Source: Streptomyces sp. WZ-12
GTDB lineage: Bacteria > Actinomycetota > Actinomycetes > Streptomycetales > Streptomycetaceae
Direction of reading: 5' to 3'
Assembly: GCF_028898845.1 (NCBI RefSeq)
Contig: NZ_CP118574.1
Span: forward strand, 3,162,001 to 3,226,000
DNA length: 64,000 nt
Below, one piece after another: positions 36,401 to 43,937 of the stretch; the stretch's first letter is position 1; each line of letters starts with the position of its first letter. The notes below the pieces were generated by a model. It had not been told where the DNA came from, ran no database searches, and saw nothing but the letters and a program-made list of their open reading frames with translations. The translations under genes and the position numbers were made by a program.

Positions 36401-37728
36401 ATGACGCGGACCGGACGGTCCGGGAGGGTCAGGAGGCCGCGGAGCGGCTGCGCGCGGAGGGCGAGCAGCGGGCGCAGCGGATGGTCACGGAGGCGTCGGA
36501 GGCGGCCGAGCGGCTGCGGGCGGACGCGGCCGAGGTGCTGGAGGGTGCCCGGGCGGACGCGGAGCGGACCGGCGACGCGGCGCGCACGGCGGCGAACAAG
36601 ACGCGGGCGGACGCGGCGGCGCAGGCCGACGAGTTGGTGGCGGAGGCGGCCGGCGAGGCGGAGCGGCTGCGCACGGAGGCGGCGGAGCGGACCGCGGAGG
36701 CCGAGCGGGAGGCGGACCGTACCCGGGCGGACGCGCGGGAGCAGGCCGACCGGATGGTGGCGACGGCCACGGCGGAGGCGGACCGGTTGCGCGCCGAGGC
36801 GGCGGAGACGGTCACGTCGGCGCAGGAGCACGCCACGCGGACGCGGGCGGAGTCGGCGAAGGTCCGTGAGGAGGCCGAGGCGGCCGCGGAGCGGACGCGT
36901 ACCGAGGCGGCCGGCGAGGCGGACCGGGTGCTGGACGAGGCCCGTAAGGACGCCGCGAAGCGCCGTGGTGACGCGGCCGAGCAGGCCGACCAGTTGATCG
37001 CCAAGGCGCAGGAGGAGGCGCTGAAGACGGCGACCGCCGCCGAGGAGCAGTCCGACGCGATGGTCGGGGCGGCCCGCAAGGAGGCCGAGCGGATCGTGCG
37101 GGAGGGCACCGCGGAGGGCAACTCGCTGGTGGAGAAGGCCCGTACGGACGCCGATACGTTGCTCGGCGAGGCGCGGCGGGACGCGACGGCCATAAGGGAG
37201 CGGTCCGAGGAGCTGCGGGGCCGGATCGAGTCCGAGGTCGAGGAGTTGCACGAGCGGGCCCGTCGGGAGTCGTCGGAGGCGATGAAGAACGCCGGGGAGC
37301 GGGTCGACAAGCTGATCGCGCAGGCCACGGAGCAGCAGGTGGCGGCCGAGGCGAAGGCCGACAAGCTGATGTCGGACGCGAACAGCGAGGCGAGCAAGGT
37401 CCGGATCGCCGCGGTCAAGAAGGCCGAGGGTCTGATCAAGGAGGCCGAGAACAAGAAGGCCGCGGCGGTGCGGGACGCGGAGAAGATGCGCGCCGAGGCC
37501 AAGGAGGAGGCCGCGCAGATCGTGGCGGAGGGCAAGCGCGAGTTGGAGGTGCTGGCGCGTCGTCAGGCGGACATCAACACCGAGATCTCCCGTGTCCAGA
37601 ACGTCCTGGAGGCGTTGGAGTCGTTCGAGGTGCCGACGCAGGGCGGCGGGGATGGCAAGGGCGGTGCGGTGAAGGCCGCCGCGGGGGCCGGGACAACTCG
37701 TTCGAGTGGCAAGCAGTCTGAGGGGTAG
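33430..37728 (+). CDS. scy: Scy, polar-growth coiled-coil scaffold protein
   Basis: 1432 aa, almost wholly charged helix (E, A, R, Q, D) and lacking long hydrophobic segments. The N-terminal 45 residues (DHLSQFEAEMERLKTERDKAVQHADDLGYQV) form a DivIVA/FilP-like heptad head; after a linker (LASRPAYDN) the rest is a very long coiled coil built on an unusual hendecad pattern repeated in 51-residue blocks with A.AEA..L..EA-type units. In Streptomyces Scy organises DivIVA at hyphal tips and sets branch sites. It appears about 100 residues (two blocks) longer than the S. coelicolor protein as I remember it. GTG start; filP follows 114 bp later. Confidence 0.93.
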   Translation: MRGNERQERQWAEADHLSQFEAEMERLKTERDKAVQHADDLGYQVEVLRAKLHEARRNLASRPAYDNLSHQAEQLLRNAQIQADQLRSDAERELREARAQTQRLLQEAAERQSRMEAELHAEAVGRRQRLDEELNERRQTVESHVNENVAWAEQLRARTESQARRLMEESRAEAEQVRAAARDEAQRVADRARERLGTAAEEARAEAESILRRARTDAERLLNAASSQAQEATDQAEQLRSSAGAESEEARRQAAELTRTAKERAQEADAALREARTEAEKLVEEAQASAAKRLSSAESENEQRTRTAKAEVARLVAEATKEAEALTSEAESLRADARAEADRLLAEAQETARSKVAEDSAAQLAKAARAAEEMLSKASQDAKATTKAAAEEAERLRREAEAEADRLREQAHDTAEQLKGAAKNDTKEYRAKTAELQEEARRLRGEAEQLRADAVAEGERIRGEARREAVQQIEEAAGTAEGLLAEAKSDAEESRSGAVAESERVRTEAIERASALRRQADEALERARAEAEQLLLEGTQAAEELTDEAEKSAAKLRAEAEEAAEERRAEAQAELDRLQGEAEEKLAAAEESLREARSGAEQLRRETQEEAARLKAEAAERRRALQQQAEEEAERLRSEAAGDASTARAEAESAAAALRGEAAAEAERLKAEAQETADRVRAEAAAAAERTGTEAAEALAEAQEEAARRRREAEQLLGEAREEAHQERTAAREQSEELLASARTRVSEAQAEAEQLVEEADRRAAELVAAAEQTAQQVRDAVAGLHEQANEEIAGLRSAAEHVAERTKSEAQEEADRVRADAHAERERAAEDAARVRQEAQEAAEAAKSLAERAVLEASEEGERLRSEAAEVLDGARRDANTARTEAAEQADQLVSEATAQAEELVAEATAKATKSVADATARAQQLRTDASDALASAEQDAARARAEARDDANRMRSEAAEQTDRLVTEARAEAERIVNEATELTSSAQDDADRTVREGQEAAERLRAEGEQRAQRMVTEASEAAERLRADAAEVLEGARADAERTGDAARTAANKTRADAAAQADELVAEAAGEAERLRTEAAERTAEAEREADRTRADAREQADRMVATATAEADRLRAEAAETVTSAQEHATRTRAESAKVREEAEAAAERTRTEAAGEADRVLDEARKDAAKRRGDAAEQADQLIAKAQEEALKTATAAEEQSDAMVGAARKEAERIVREGTAEGNSLVEKARTDADTLLGEARRDATAIRERSEELRGRIESEVEELHERARRESSEAMKNAGERVDKLIAQATEQQVAAEAKADKLMSDANSEASKVRIAAVKKAEGLIKEAENKKAAAVRDAEKMRAEAKEEAAQIVAEGKRELEVLARRQADINTEISRVQNVLEALESFEVPTQGGGDGKGGAVKAAAGAGTTRSSGKQSEG
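33720..37500 (+). repeat. degenerate 153-bp (51-residue) repeats in scy
   Basis: The coiled-coil rod has many imperfect copies of a 51-residue block, so the DNA is a long degenerate tandem array of about 153-bp units, rich in GCGGAGGC and GAGCAGG words. Unit boundaries are inferred from the family pattern, not mapped base by base. Confidence 0.6.
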
Positions 37729-37796
37729 CCACTCAAATGAGGGGTCATTCTCCACTTCAAACGCGCAATGACTCGATGACACGCCGTTAAGGCCCC

Positions 37797-37802
37797 TAGG
37801 AT
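37797..37802 (+). promoter_or_regulatory. -10 box TAGGAT upstream of filP
   Basis: A clear TAGGAT lies 40 nt before the filP ATG, within an AT-richer 114-bp scy-filP spacer, suggesting filP has its own promoter with a short leader and an AGGAA ribosome binding site. Confidence 0.5.
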
Positions 37803-37842
37803 TCTCCTTATCACCTCACCGGTCTCTTTCGACAGGAACCCC

Positions 37843-38781
37843 ATGAGCGACACTTCCTCCCCCTTCGGCTTCGAGCTCGTGCGGCGTGGGTACGACCGCG
37901 GTCAGGTGGATGACCGCATTACGAAACTGGTCGCGGACCGCGACAGTGCGCTGGCCCGTATCACCTCGCTGGAGAAGCGCATCGAGGAGCTGCACCTCGA
38001 AACGCAGAACGCCCAGGCTCAGGTCACCGACGCCGAACCCTCCTACGCGGGCCTCGGAGCGCGCGTGGAGAAGATCCTCCGCCTCGCGGAGGAGGAGGCC
38101 AAGGAGCTGCGTGAGGAGGCCCGCCGGGCCGCCGAGCAGCACCGCGAGCTGGCCGAGTCGGCCGCCCAGCAGGTCCGTAACGACGCGGAGCAGTTCGCCG
38201 TCGAGCGCAAGGCGAAGGCCGAGGACGAGGGCGCGCGGATCGTCGAGAAGGCCAAGGGCGAGGCGGCCTCGATGCGGGCCGAGGCGCAGAAGGACGCCCA
38301 GTCCAAGCGCGAGGAGGCGGACGCCCTCTTCGAGGAGACCCGGGCCAAGGCCGCGCAGGCGGCGGCGGACTTCGAGACCAACCTCGCCAAGCGGCGGGAG
38401 CAGTCCGAGCGTGATCTGGCGTCGCGTCAGGCGAAGGCCGAGAAGCGGCTGGCGGAGATCGAGCACCGGGCGGAGCAGCTGCGCCTGGAGGCGGAGAAGC
38501 TGCGGACGGACGCGGAGCGTCGGGCCCGTCAGACGGTGGAGACCGCGCAGCGTCAGGCCGAGGACATCGTGGCGGACGCCAACGCCAAGGCCGACCGGAT
38601 CCGCAGCGAATCCGAGCGCGAGCTGGCGGCGCTCACCAACCGCCGCGACTCGATCAACGCGCAGCTCACCAACGTCCGCGAGATGCTGGCGACGCTGACG
38701 GGCGCGGCGGTGGCCGCGGCCGGTGCGCCGGGCGACGACGAGTCGGTGTCCCGCGGGGTGCCGGCCCAACAGAGCCGCTGA
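37843..38781 (+). CDS. filP: FilP, intermediate-filament-like coiled-coil protein
   Basis: 312 aa. N-terminal head FGFELVRRGYDRGQVDDRI is the DivIVA-like start, followed by a short heptad coil (residues about 15-60), a linker (EPSYAGLG) and a long coiled-coil rod to about residue 265, ending in a disordered tail. FilP forms filaments at subapical sites of hyphae, gives rigidity and interacts with DivIVA and Scy. Length matches the known Streptomyces protein. The old label cellulose-binding protein is misleading. Two ABC transporter pairs follow. Confidence 0.94.
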   Translation: MSDTSSPFGFELVRRGYDRGQVDDRITKLVADRDSALARITSLEKRIEELHLETQNAQAQVTDAEPSYAGLGARVEKILRLAEEEAKELREEARRAAEQHRELAESAAQQVRNDAEQFAVERKAKAEDEGARIVEKAKGEAASMRAEAQKDAQSKREEADALFEETRAKAAQAAADFETNLAKRREQSERDLASRQAKAEKRLAEIEHRAEQLRLEAEKLRTDAERRARQTVETAQRQAEDIVADANAKADRIRSESERELAALTNRRDSINAQLTNVREMLATLTGAAVAAAGAPGDDESVSRGVPAQQSR

Positions 38782-38927
38782 GGTCCGCTGCCGGAGAGTT
38801 TCGCGCAGGGCCGGTCCGCGCCCCCGTACCACCGCCGTGGTGGTCCGGGGGCGCGGTCGTGTGCGGGGCCCGAAGTGGTGGTCCTCCGGGCGGCGCCGCC
38901 CCGGTGGCGGGGCGGTCGGGGCGCGCC

Positions 38928-38933
38928 TAGCGT
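38928..38933 (+). promoter_or_regulatory. -10 box TAGCGT, leaderless promoter of ABC pair 1
   Basis: TAGCGT ends 7 nt before the ATG at 38941 and there is no ribosome binding site between them. Confidence 0.55.
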
Positions 38934-38940
38934 GCTGTGC

Positions 38941-39966
38941 ATGATCGAGCTCAAGGGGCTGACCAAGCACTACGGTGACACGGTCGCGGTGGACCGTCTG
39001 ACGTTCACCGTGCGGCCCGGGATCGTCACCGGCTTCCTCGGCCCCAACGGGGCGGGGAAGTCCACGACGATGCGGATGGTGCTCGGTCTGGACGTGCCGA
39101 CGGCGGGCTCGGTGCGGATCGACGGGAAGCACTACCGGCAGTTGAAGGACCCGTTGACGTATGTCGGGGCGCTGTTGGACGCCAAGGCGATGCACGGGGG
39201 GCGGAGCGCGACCAACCATCTGCTGTGTCTGGCGCAGAGCAACGGCATTCCGCGGGCGCGGGTCGACGAGGTGTTGGACCTGGTCGGGTTGACGTCGGTG
39301 GCGCGGAAGCGGTCGAGGGGCTTTTCGCTGGGGATGGGGCAACGGCTGGGGATCGCGGGGGCGTTGTTGGGCGATCCGCGGATCTTGATGTTCGACGAGC
39401 CGGTCAACGGGTTGGATCCGGAGGGCATCCACTGGATCCGCAATCTGATGAAGAACCTGGCGTCCCAGGGGCGGACGGTGTTCGTGTCGTCCCATTTGAT
39501 GAGCGAAATGGCGCTGACCGCGGAGCACTTGGTGGTGATCGGGCAGGGCCGGTTGTTGGCGGACACGTCGATGGCGGAGTTCATCCAGGAGAACTCGCGG
39601 TCGTATGTGCGGCTGCGGTGCCCGGAGCGGGAGCGGTTGTTGGACGTGTTGCACCGGGAGGGCATCCGGTCGTCGGCGGGGCGGGACGGGGCGTTGGAGG
39701 TCGACGGGGTGCCGGCGGAGCGGTTGGGGGAGTTGGCGGCCGCGCACCGGTTGGTGTTGCACGAGCTCAGCCCGCAACAGGCTTCGTTGGAGGAGGCGTT
39801 CATGCAGCTCACGGCGGGTGCGGTGGAGTATCACGCGCACGACGGTCGGCCGGCCGGGCAGGGCGGCGGGGCGCCGGTGCGGCCGGCGGTGCCGCAGGGG
39901 GCGATGTCGGGCGGGGCGGCGCCGGACGGTTGGGGTGCGGACTGGCAGCAGCGGAAGAGGAGTTGA
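38941..39966 (+). CDS. ABC-2 type transporter ATP-binding protein (pair 1)
   Basis: 341 aa. Walker A GPNGAGKST (near residue 38), signature SLGMGQRLGIA, Walker B ILMFDEPVNGLDPEG and H-loop FVSSHLMSE. The altered signature (GMGQR for SGGQ) is usual in this drug/antibiotic-resistance subfamily. The C-terminal 110 residues form a regulatory domain with a low-complexity tail. A 3-nt gap separates it from its permease. Paralogous to the ATPase at 40867-42090. Leaderless start at ATG 38941. Confidence 0.93.
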   Translation: MIELKGLTKHYGDTVAVDRLTFTVRPGIVTGFLGPNGAGKSTTMRMVLGLDVPTAGSVRIDGKHYRQLKDPLTYVGALLDAKAMHGGRSATNHLLCLAQSNGIPRARVDEVLDLVGLTSVARKRSRGFSLGMGQRLGIAGALLGDPRILMFDEPVNGLDPEGIHWIRNLMKNLASQGRTVFVSSHLMSEMALTAEHLVVIGQGRLLADTSMAEFIQENSRSYVRLRCPERERLLDVLHREGIRSSAGRDGALEVDGVPAERLGELAAAHRLVLHELSPQQASLEEAFMQLTAGAVEYHAHDGRPAGQGGGAPVRPAVPQGAMSGGAAPDGWGADWQQRKRS

Positions 39967-39969
39967 GGG

Positions 39970-40743
39970 ATGGCTGTCGTGGGACAGGTGTTGCGGTCGG
40001 AGTGGACCAAGATCCGGTCGGTGCGGTCGACGGTGTGGACGCTGGGCACCGCGGTGCTGGTGACCGTCGTGTTGGGCGTGCTGATCTGCACGCTGGCGCG
40101 GAAGGACTTCGATGCGATGCCGGCGGAGCGGCGGTTGGCCTTCGACCCGACCAACATCAGCTTCGCGGGGATGGGGTTGGGGCAGTTGGCGATGATCGTC
40201 TTCGGGGTGCTGGTGGTGACGAACGAGTACAGCACGGGGATGATCCGCACGTCGTTGGCGGCGGTGCCGCGGCGCGGGATGTTCCTGTTCTGCAAGGTGC
40301 TGGTGGCGACGGTGCTGGTGTTCGTGGTCGGGTTGGTGACCAGCTTCGCGGCGTTCTTCGCGGGGCAGGCGGCGCTCGGCGGTCATCGGGCCCACCTCGG
40401 TGACCCGGGGGTGCTGCGGGCGGTGATCGGCGGCGGGCTGTACATGACGATGATCGCGCTGTTCTCGATGGCGGTGGCGACGATGTTGCGGAGCCCGATG
40501 TTGTCGCTGGGGACGCTGATGCCGTTCTTCTTCCTGATCTCCAACATCCTGGGGAACGTGTCGGCGACCCGGAAGGTCGGCCGGTACCTCCCGGACCAGG
40601 CCGGCTCGAAGGTCATGCAGGTGGTCGCGCCGGTCAACGACCAGACGCCGTACGGGCCGTGGGGCGGGTTCGCGATCATGGCGGCGTGGACGGCGGCGGC
40701 GCTGATCGCCGGCTATGTGCTGCTGGCACGGCGGGACGCCTGA
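39970..40743 (+). CDS. ABC-2 type permease (pair 1)
   Basis: 257 aa with about six hydrophobic segments and the N-terminal amphipathic SEWTKIRSVRSTVWTLG that marks this permease group. Short loops and no signal peptide. Forms the membrane part of the exporter with the preceding ATPase. Substrate unknown; relatives are loosely linked to antibiotic or lipid export. Confidence 0.9.
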   Translation: MAVVGQVLRSEWTKIRSVRSTVWTLGTAVLVTVVLGVLICTLARKDFDAMPAERRLAFDPTNISFAGMGLGQLAMIVFGVLVVTNEYSTGMIRTSLAAVPRRGMFLFCKVLVATVLVFVVGLVTSFAAFFAGQAALGGHRAHLGDPGVLRAVIGGGLYMTMIALFSMAVATMLRSPMLSLGTLMPFFFLISNILGNVSATRKVGRYLPDQAGSKVMQVVAPVNDQTPYGPWGGFAIMAAWTAAALIAGYVLLARRDA

Positions 40744-40866
40744 CGGCGGGGCCGGCACCGACCGGTTGTGCTGCTTTGGCGGGAACCGTCAACGTGCCGA
40801 TAGCCTCGTACCCCTCACGGGGGCACGAGGGCGCCTCTGCCCCGACCATCTCGCGAGGGGCGGAGA

Positions 40867-42090
40867 ATGATCGAGGCAGTCGGCCTGACAAAGCGCTACG
40901 GGCCCAAGACGGCCGTGCAGAACCTGACGTTCCAGGTGCGTCCGGGCACCGTGACCGGCTTTCTCGGGCCCAACGGCTCGGGCAAGTCGACGACGATGCG
41001 GATGATCCTGGGCCTCGACGCCCCGACGTCCGGTCACGCCACGATCGGTGGCCGACCGTTCCGCCGGACCCCCAACGCGGCGCGCCAGGTGGGCGCGTTG
41101 CTGGACGCGAAGGCGGTGCACGGGGGGCGCAGTGCGCGGGCGCATCTGCTGTCGTTGGCGCAGTTGTCGGGGATTCCGGCGCAGCGGGTCGACGAGGTGC
41201 TGGGCGTGGTCGGTCTGCAGGACGTCGCGCACCGGCGGTCGAAGGGGTTCTCGCTGGGGATGGGGCAGCGGCTGGGGATCGCGGCGGCGCTGCTCGGCGA
41301 TCCGCAGGTGCTGCTCTTCGACGAGCCGGTCAACGGCCTGGACCCGGAGGGCATCCTGTGGGTGCGCAACCTCATGAAGCGGTTGGCGGCCGAGGGCCGC
41401 ACGGTGTTCGTCTCCTCGCACCTGATGAGTGAGATGGCGCTGACCGCGGAGCACCTGATCGTGATCGGCCGGGGGCAGTTGCTGGCGGACATGCCCGTCA
41501 CGGACTTCATCTCGACGCACTCCGCGGACTTCGCGCGGGTGCGGACGCCGGGCGACGCGCCGGAACAGCGCGAGAAGCTGGTCGCGGCGGTCGCCGAGGC
41601 GGGCGGCGCGGCGGTGCCGGAGCCGGACGGTGCGCTGCGGGTGACCGGGCTGCCGCTGCCGCGGATCAGCGAGCTGGCGCACGCGGCCGAGGTGCGGCTG
41701 TGGGAACTCTCCCCGCACCAGGCGTCGTTGGAGGAGGCGTACATGCGGATGACGCAGGGCGTCGTCGACTACCGCTCCGCCGCCGATCAGCGGGCCGGTT
41801 TCCCGCCGCCGGGCGGCGCGCGCCGGGAACACGCGCCGGGGCAGCCGCCGTTCGGCATGCCCGCGCCGCCGCCGAATCCGTACGCGCAGCCGGACCCGTA
41901 CGCGCAGCCCGTGGGCGCCCCGGTGCCGCCGCCGCAGGGTCACCCGTACGGGGCGCCCGGTCCGTACGGCGCGCCCCACCCGTACGGGCAACAACCGCCA
42001 GCGCCGGCCCCCACGCCCTCCACTCCGTTCGAGCAGGGCGGAACCCCCTCCGCCGACCAGTCCATGCCGCACCCCCAGGACGCCCGATGA
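40867..42090 (+). CDS. ABC-2 type transporter ATP-binding protein (pair 2) with Pro-rich tail
   Basis: 407 aa. The catalytic part is parallel to pair 1 (GPNGSGKST, SLGMGQRLGIA, LLFDEPVNGLDPEG, SSHLMSE). From about residue 315 the protein continues in a disordered Pro/Ala/Gly/Tyr tail with NPYAQPDPYAQP and PYGAPGPYGAPHPYG repeats, ending in STPFEQGGTPSADQ. The last part is encoded by a 36-nt sequence that also occurs in the next gene. The stop overlaps the permease start (ATGA). The tail is far longer than in pair 1 and may bind partner proteins (inference). Confidence 0.9.
   Translation: MIEAVGLTKRYGPKTAVQNLTFQVRPGTVTGFLGPNGSGKSTTMRMILGLDAPTSGHATIGGRPFRRTPNAARQVGALLDAKAVHGGRSARAHLLSLAQLSGIPAQRVDEVLGVVGLQDVAHRRSKGFSLGMGQRLGIAAALLGDPQVLLFDEPVNGLDPEGILWVRNLMKRLAAEGRTVFVSSHLMSEMALTAEHLIVIGRGQLLADMPVTDFISTHSADFARVRTPGDAPEQREKLVAAVAEAGGAAVPEPDGALRVTGLPLPRISELAHAAEVRLWELSPHQASLEEAYMRMTQGVVDYRSAADQRAGFPPPGGARREHAPGQPPFGMPAPPPNPYAQPDPYAQPVGAPVPPPQGHPYGAPGPYGAPHPYGQQPPAPAPTPSTPFEQGGTPSADQSMPHPQDAR
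42018..42053 (+). repeat. repeat copy A, inside the pair-2 ATPase gene
   Basis: 36-nt sequence identical to 42152-42187 except one base. It encodes STPFEQGGTPSA in frame at the C-terminus of the ATPase. Contains the short G/C palindrome around GGAACCCCC. Confidence 0.85.
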
Positions 42091-43367
42091 CCAGCCCTCA
42101 GCAGCCGCAACCGCAGCCCGGTGCGCAGCCGATGCCGCCGTCCCCCGAGCTCTCCACTCCGTTCGAGCAGGGGGGAACCCCCTCCGCGCCCACCGCCGGG
42201 CCGATGCCGCCCGCCGTGCCCCCGGCCGCGCCGGAGTCGGCGGTGCCGCCCGTGCCCGCCGCCCAGCCGCTGCCGGTCGCGGAGCAGCCCGCGCCGCAGC
42301 AGCCGGCGCCCGCCCAGGAGGCGGGGACGATGATGTTGCAGGCCCAGCCCGCCCCCGCCCCCGCCCCCGCGCAGGAGGCCGGCACGATGGCGCTCCAGGC
42401 ACAGCCGCTCCCCCACGCGCAGCCGCCGGCCGGCGGTCACCCCGCGCCGCGGCCGCTGTCGGCGCACGGGCCGGGCAAGGACGCCGGCACGATGCAACTC
42501 GCCGCCGTACCGCCGCAGGTCCCGCAGCCGCACCCGGCACAGCCGCCGCAGCCCGCCCCCAACCACCAGGCCCCGCGCGGCGGTTACGTCTCCCCCATCC
42601 CCGTCCGCCCGACGCACCTGGGCCATGCGCTGGCCGCCGAGTGGACCAAGATCCGCTCGGTGCGGTCGACGATGTGGACGCTCGGCGTGCTGGTCGTGCT
42701 GATCCTCGGCATCGGCCTGCTCACCGCCACCGCCCTGTCGGGCCACGACGTCAACCCCCGCATCGCCTTCGGCTTCTTCGGCGTGATGCTGGGGACGCTG
42801 TGCATCATCCCGCTCGGCGTCCTGGTGATCGCCGCCGAGTACGGGACGGGGATGATCCGGACCACCATGACCGCCTGCCCGAGCCGGGCCCGGGTGTTGG
42901 CCGCCAAGGCGATCGTCTTCTTCCTGCTCGCCTTCGTGATCACGACGCTGGCCGCCACGCTGGTCGCGCTCGCCATGTCCGGCATGGTCGGCGGCCGGGA
43001 ACCGACGGTTGACGAATGGCTGCGGGCCACGGTCGGCACCGGCCTGTACGTCTCCCTGCTCGGCCTGCTGGCACTGGCGATCGGCTCCCTGCTGCGGCAC
43101 TCCGCCGGCGCCATCAGCGCCATGTTCGGGGTGGTCCTGCTGCCGATGCTGCTCGCGGTCTTCATGCTCGGCGCGTCGAGCCTGCAGTGGCTCACCAAGG
43201 GCCTGATCAACTACTCGGTCCCCAACTCCCTGGCGACCCTGTACGGCATCCCGTTCCTCCCGGACGGCTCCGGCCCGGAGGGGTGGACCCCGCTGTGGAT
43301 CCTGACCGCGGTCGCCGGCGTCGCCCTGGGCGCCGCCTTCCTCGTCCAGGAACGGCGCGACGTGTAG
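42087..43367 (+). CDS. ABC-2 type permease (pair 2) with long disordered N-terminal tail
   Basis: 426 aa. The first 175 residues are a cytoplasmic Pro/Ala/Gln-rich tail containing three copies of an AGTM-X-L motif (EAGTMMLQAQ, EAGTMALQAQ, DAGTMQLAAV) and the repeat-encoded STPFEQGGTPSA. The membrane part begins at HALAAEWTKIRSVRSTMWTLG and has about six helices, like the pair-1 permease. It overlaps the ATPase stop by 4 nt. The tail is absent from pair 1, so it was gained after the duplication or lost there. Confidence 0.9.
   Translation: MTSPQQPQPQPGAQPMPPSPELSTPFEQGGTPSAPTAGPMPPAVPPAAPESAVPPVPAAQPLPVAEQPAPQQPAPAQEAGTMMLQAQPAPAPAPAQEAGTMALQAQPLPHAQPPAGGHPAPRPLSAHGPGKDAGTMQLAAVPPQVPQPHPAQPPQPAPNHQAPRGGYVSPIPVRPTHLGHALAAEWTKIRSVRSTMWTLGVLVVLILGIGLLTATALSGHDVNPRIAFGFFGVMLGTLCIIPLGVLVIAAEYGTGMIRTTMTACPSRARVLAAKAIVFFLLAFVITTLAATLVALAMSGMVGGREPTVDEWLRATVGTGLYVSLLGLLALAIGSLLRHSAGAISAMFGVVLLPMLLAVFMLGASSLQWLTKGLINYSVPNSLATLYGIPFLPDGSGPEGWTPLWILTAVAGVALGAAFLVQERRDV
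42152..42187 (+). repeat. repeat copy B, inside the pair-2 permease gene
   Basis: Second copy of the 36-nt sequence, 134 bp downstream of copy A, encoding STPFEQGGTPSA near the permease N-terminus. The 11 nt before it (42141-42151) are shared with copy C rather than copy A. Confidence 0.85.
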
Positions 43368-43388
43368 GGCGCGAGGGTGCGTGGCGCC

Positions 43389-43712
43389 TCAGTAGCGGGG
43401 CGCGTTCCGGGACCGCTGGAGCCGTGCGCGCCGGCGGTCCCGTGCGTTCCAGCAGGTCCGGTGCCAGTGCCGGCGGTCGTCGACGTCGCCGTGCCGGGGC
43501 CAGGTGACGACGTGCGGGACGCCGGGCGGGATCTCCTGGTCGCAGCCGGGGCAGCGGTAGTGCTTGACCGCGCCGGTGCCGCCGACCTGGCGGACCACCC
43601 ACTCCTCCCCGCGCCACTCCTCGGTGGCTTCCAGGCCGTAATGGCCGGCCCCCGTGCGCTCCGTGCGGTCGGCGGGTTTCGCACCGCGTTGGCGGTTTCG
43701 GCGCGGAGACAC
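43389..43712 (-). CDS. small Cys/His protein, probable zinc ribbon
   Basis: 107 aa from a GTG with GAGGAG upstream. Basic N-terminus (SPRRNRQRG), then WRGEEWVVRQVGG, and a CPGC...HVV...HWHRTCWNA arrangement that could bind one zinc ion. Conserved among streptomycetes, where it is often called ATP/GTP-binding protein; I see no P-loop to justify that. Its upstream region carries a copy of the repeat found in the ABC genes. Convergent with the permease gene, 21 bp apart. Confidence 0.8.
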   Translation of the reverse strand: MSPRRNRQRGAKPADRTERTGAGHYGLEATEEWRGEEWVVRQVGGTGAVKHYRCPGCDQEIPPGVPHVVTWPRHGDVDDRRHWHRTCWNARDRRRARLQRSRNAPRY

Positions 43713-43747
43713 AGCACTCCTCGACAGGTCGCGGGGGTCGGGGACCC

Positions 43748-43778
43748 TCCGGTCGAACGAGGTGGAGAGCTCGGGGGA
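43748..43778 (-). repeat. repeat copy C, intergenic and inverted
   Basis: On the minus strand this shares 17 consecutive nt with 42145-42161 and then about 9 more with one or two mismatches before diverging. It lies 36 bp upstream of the GTG at 43712. Confidence 0.65.
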
Positions 43779-43937
43779 GGGCTGTCACCAGCGTACGCGG
43801 CACGGTCAGGGGCAAAAGTCCGCCGTCACGTTTCTGCGATCATCTGGAAATTTCCCGTCAGGCCGTGCCCTGGGCAGGTGTCGCACGTTGTTGCCGGGTG
43901 AGGAGGGGTCGCGTCGGCTGCAAGGAGGCAGAGAGCG

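Noticed and set aside
34423..37782. Long open frame antisense to scy (over 1100 codons)
   Set aside because: Leu/Arg/Gly-rich low-complexity product with no homology; it arises because the highly biased scy codons lack stops on the opposite strand.
38875..38940. N-terminal extension of the pair-1 ATPase
   Set aside because: It would read through the TAGCGT -10 box; homology starts at MIELKGLTK.
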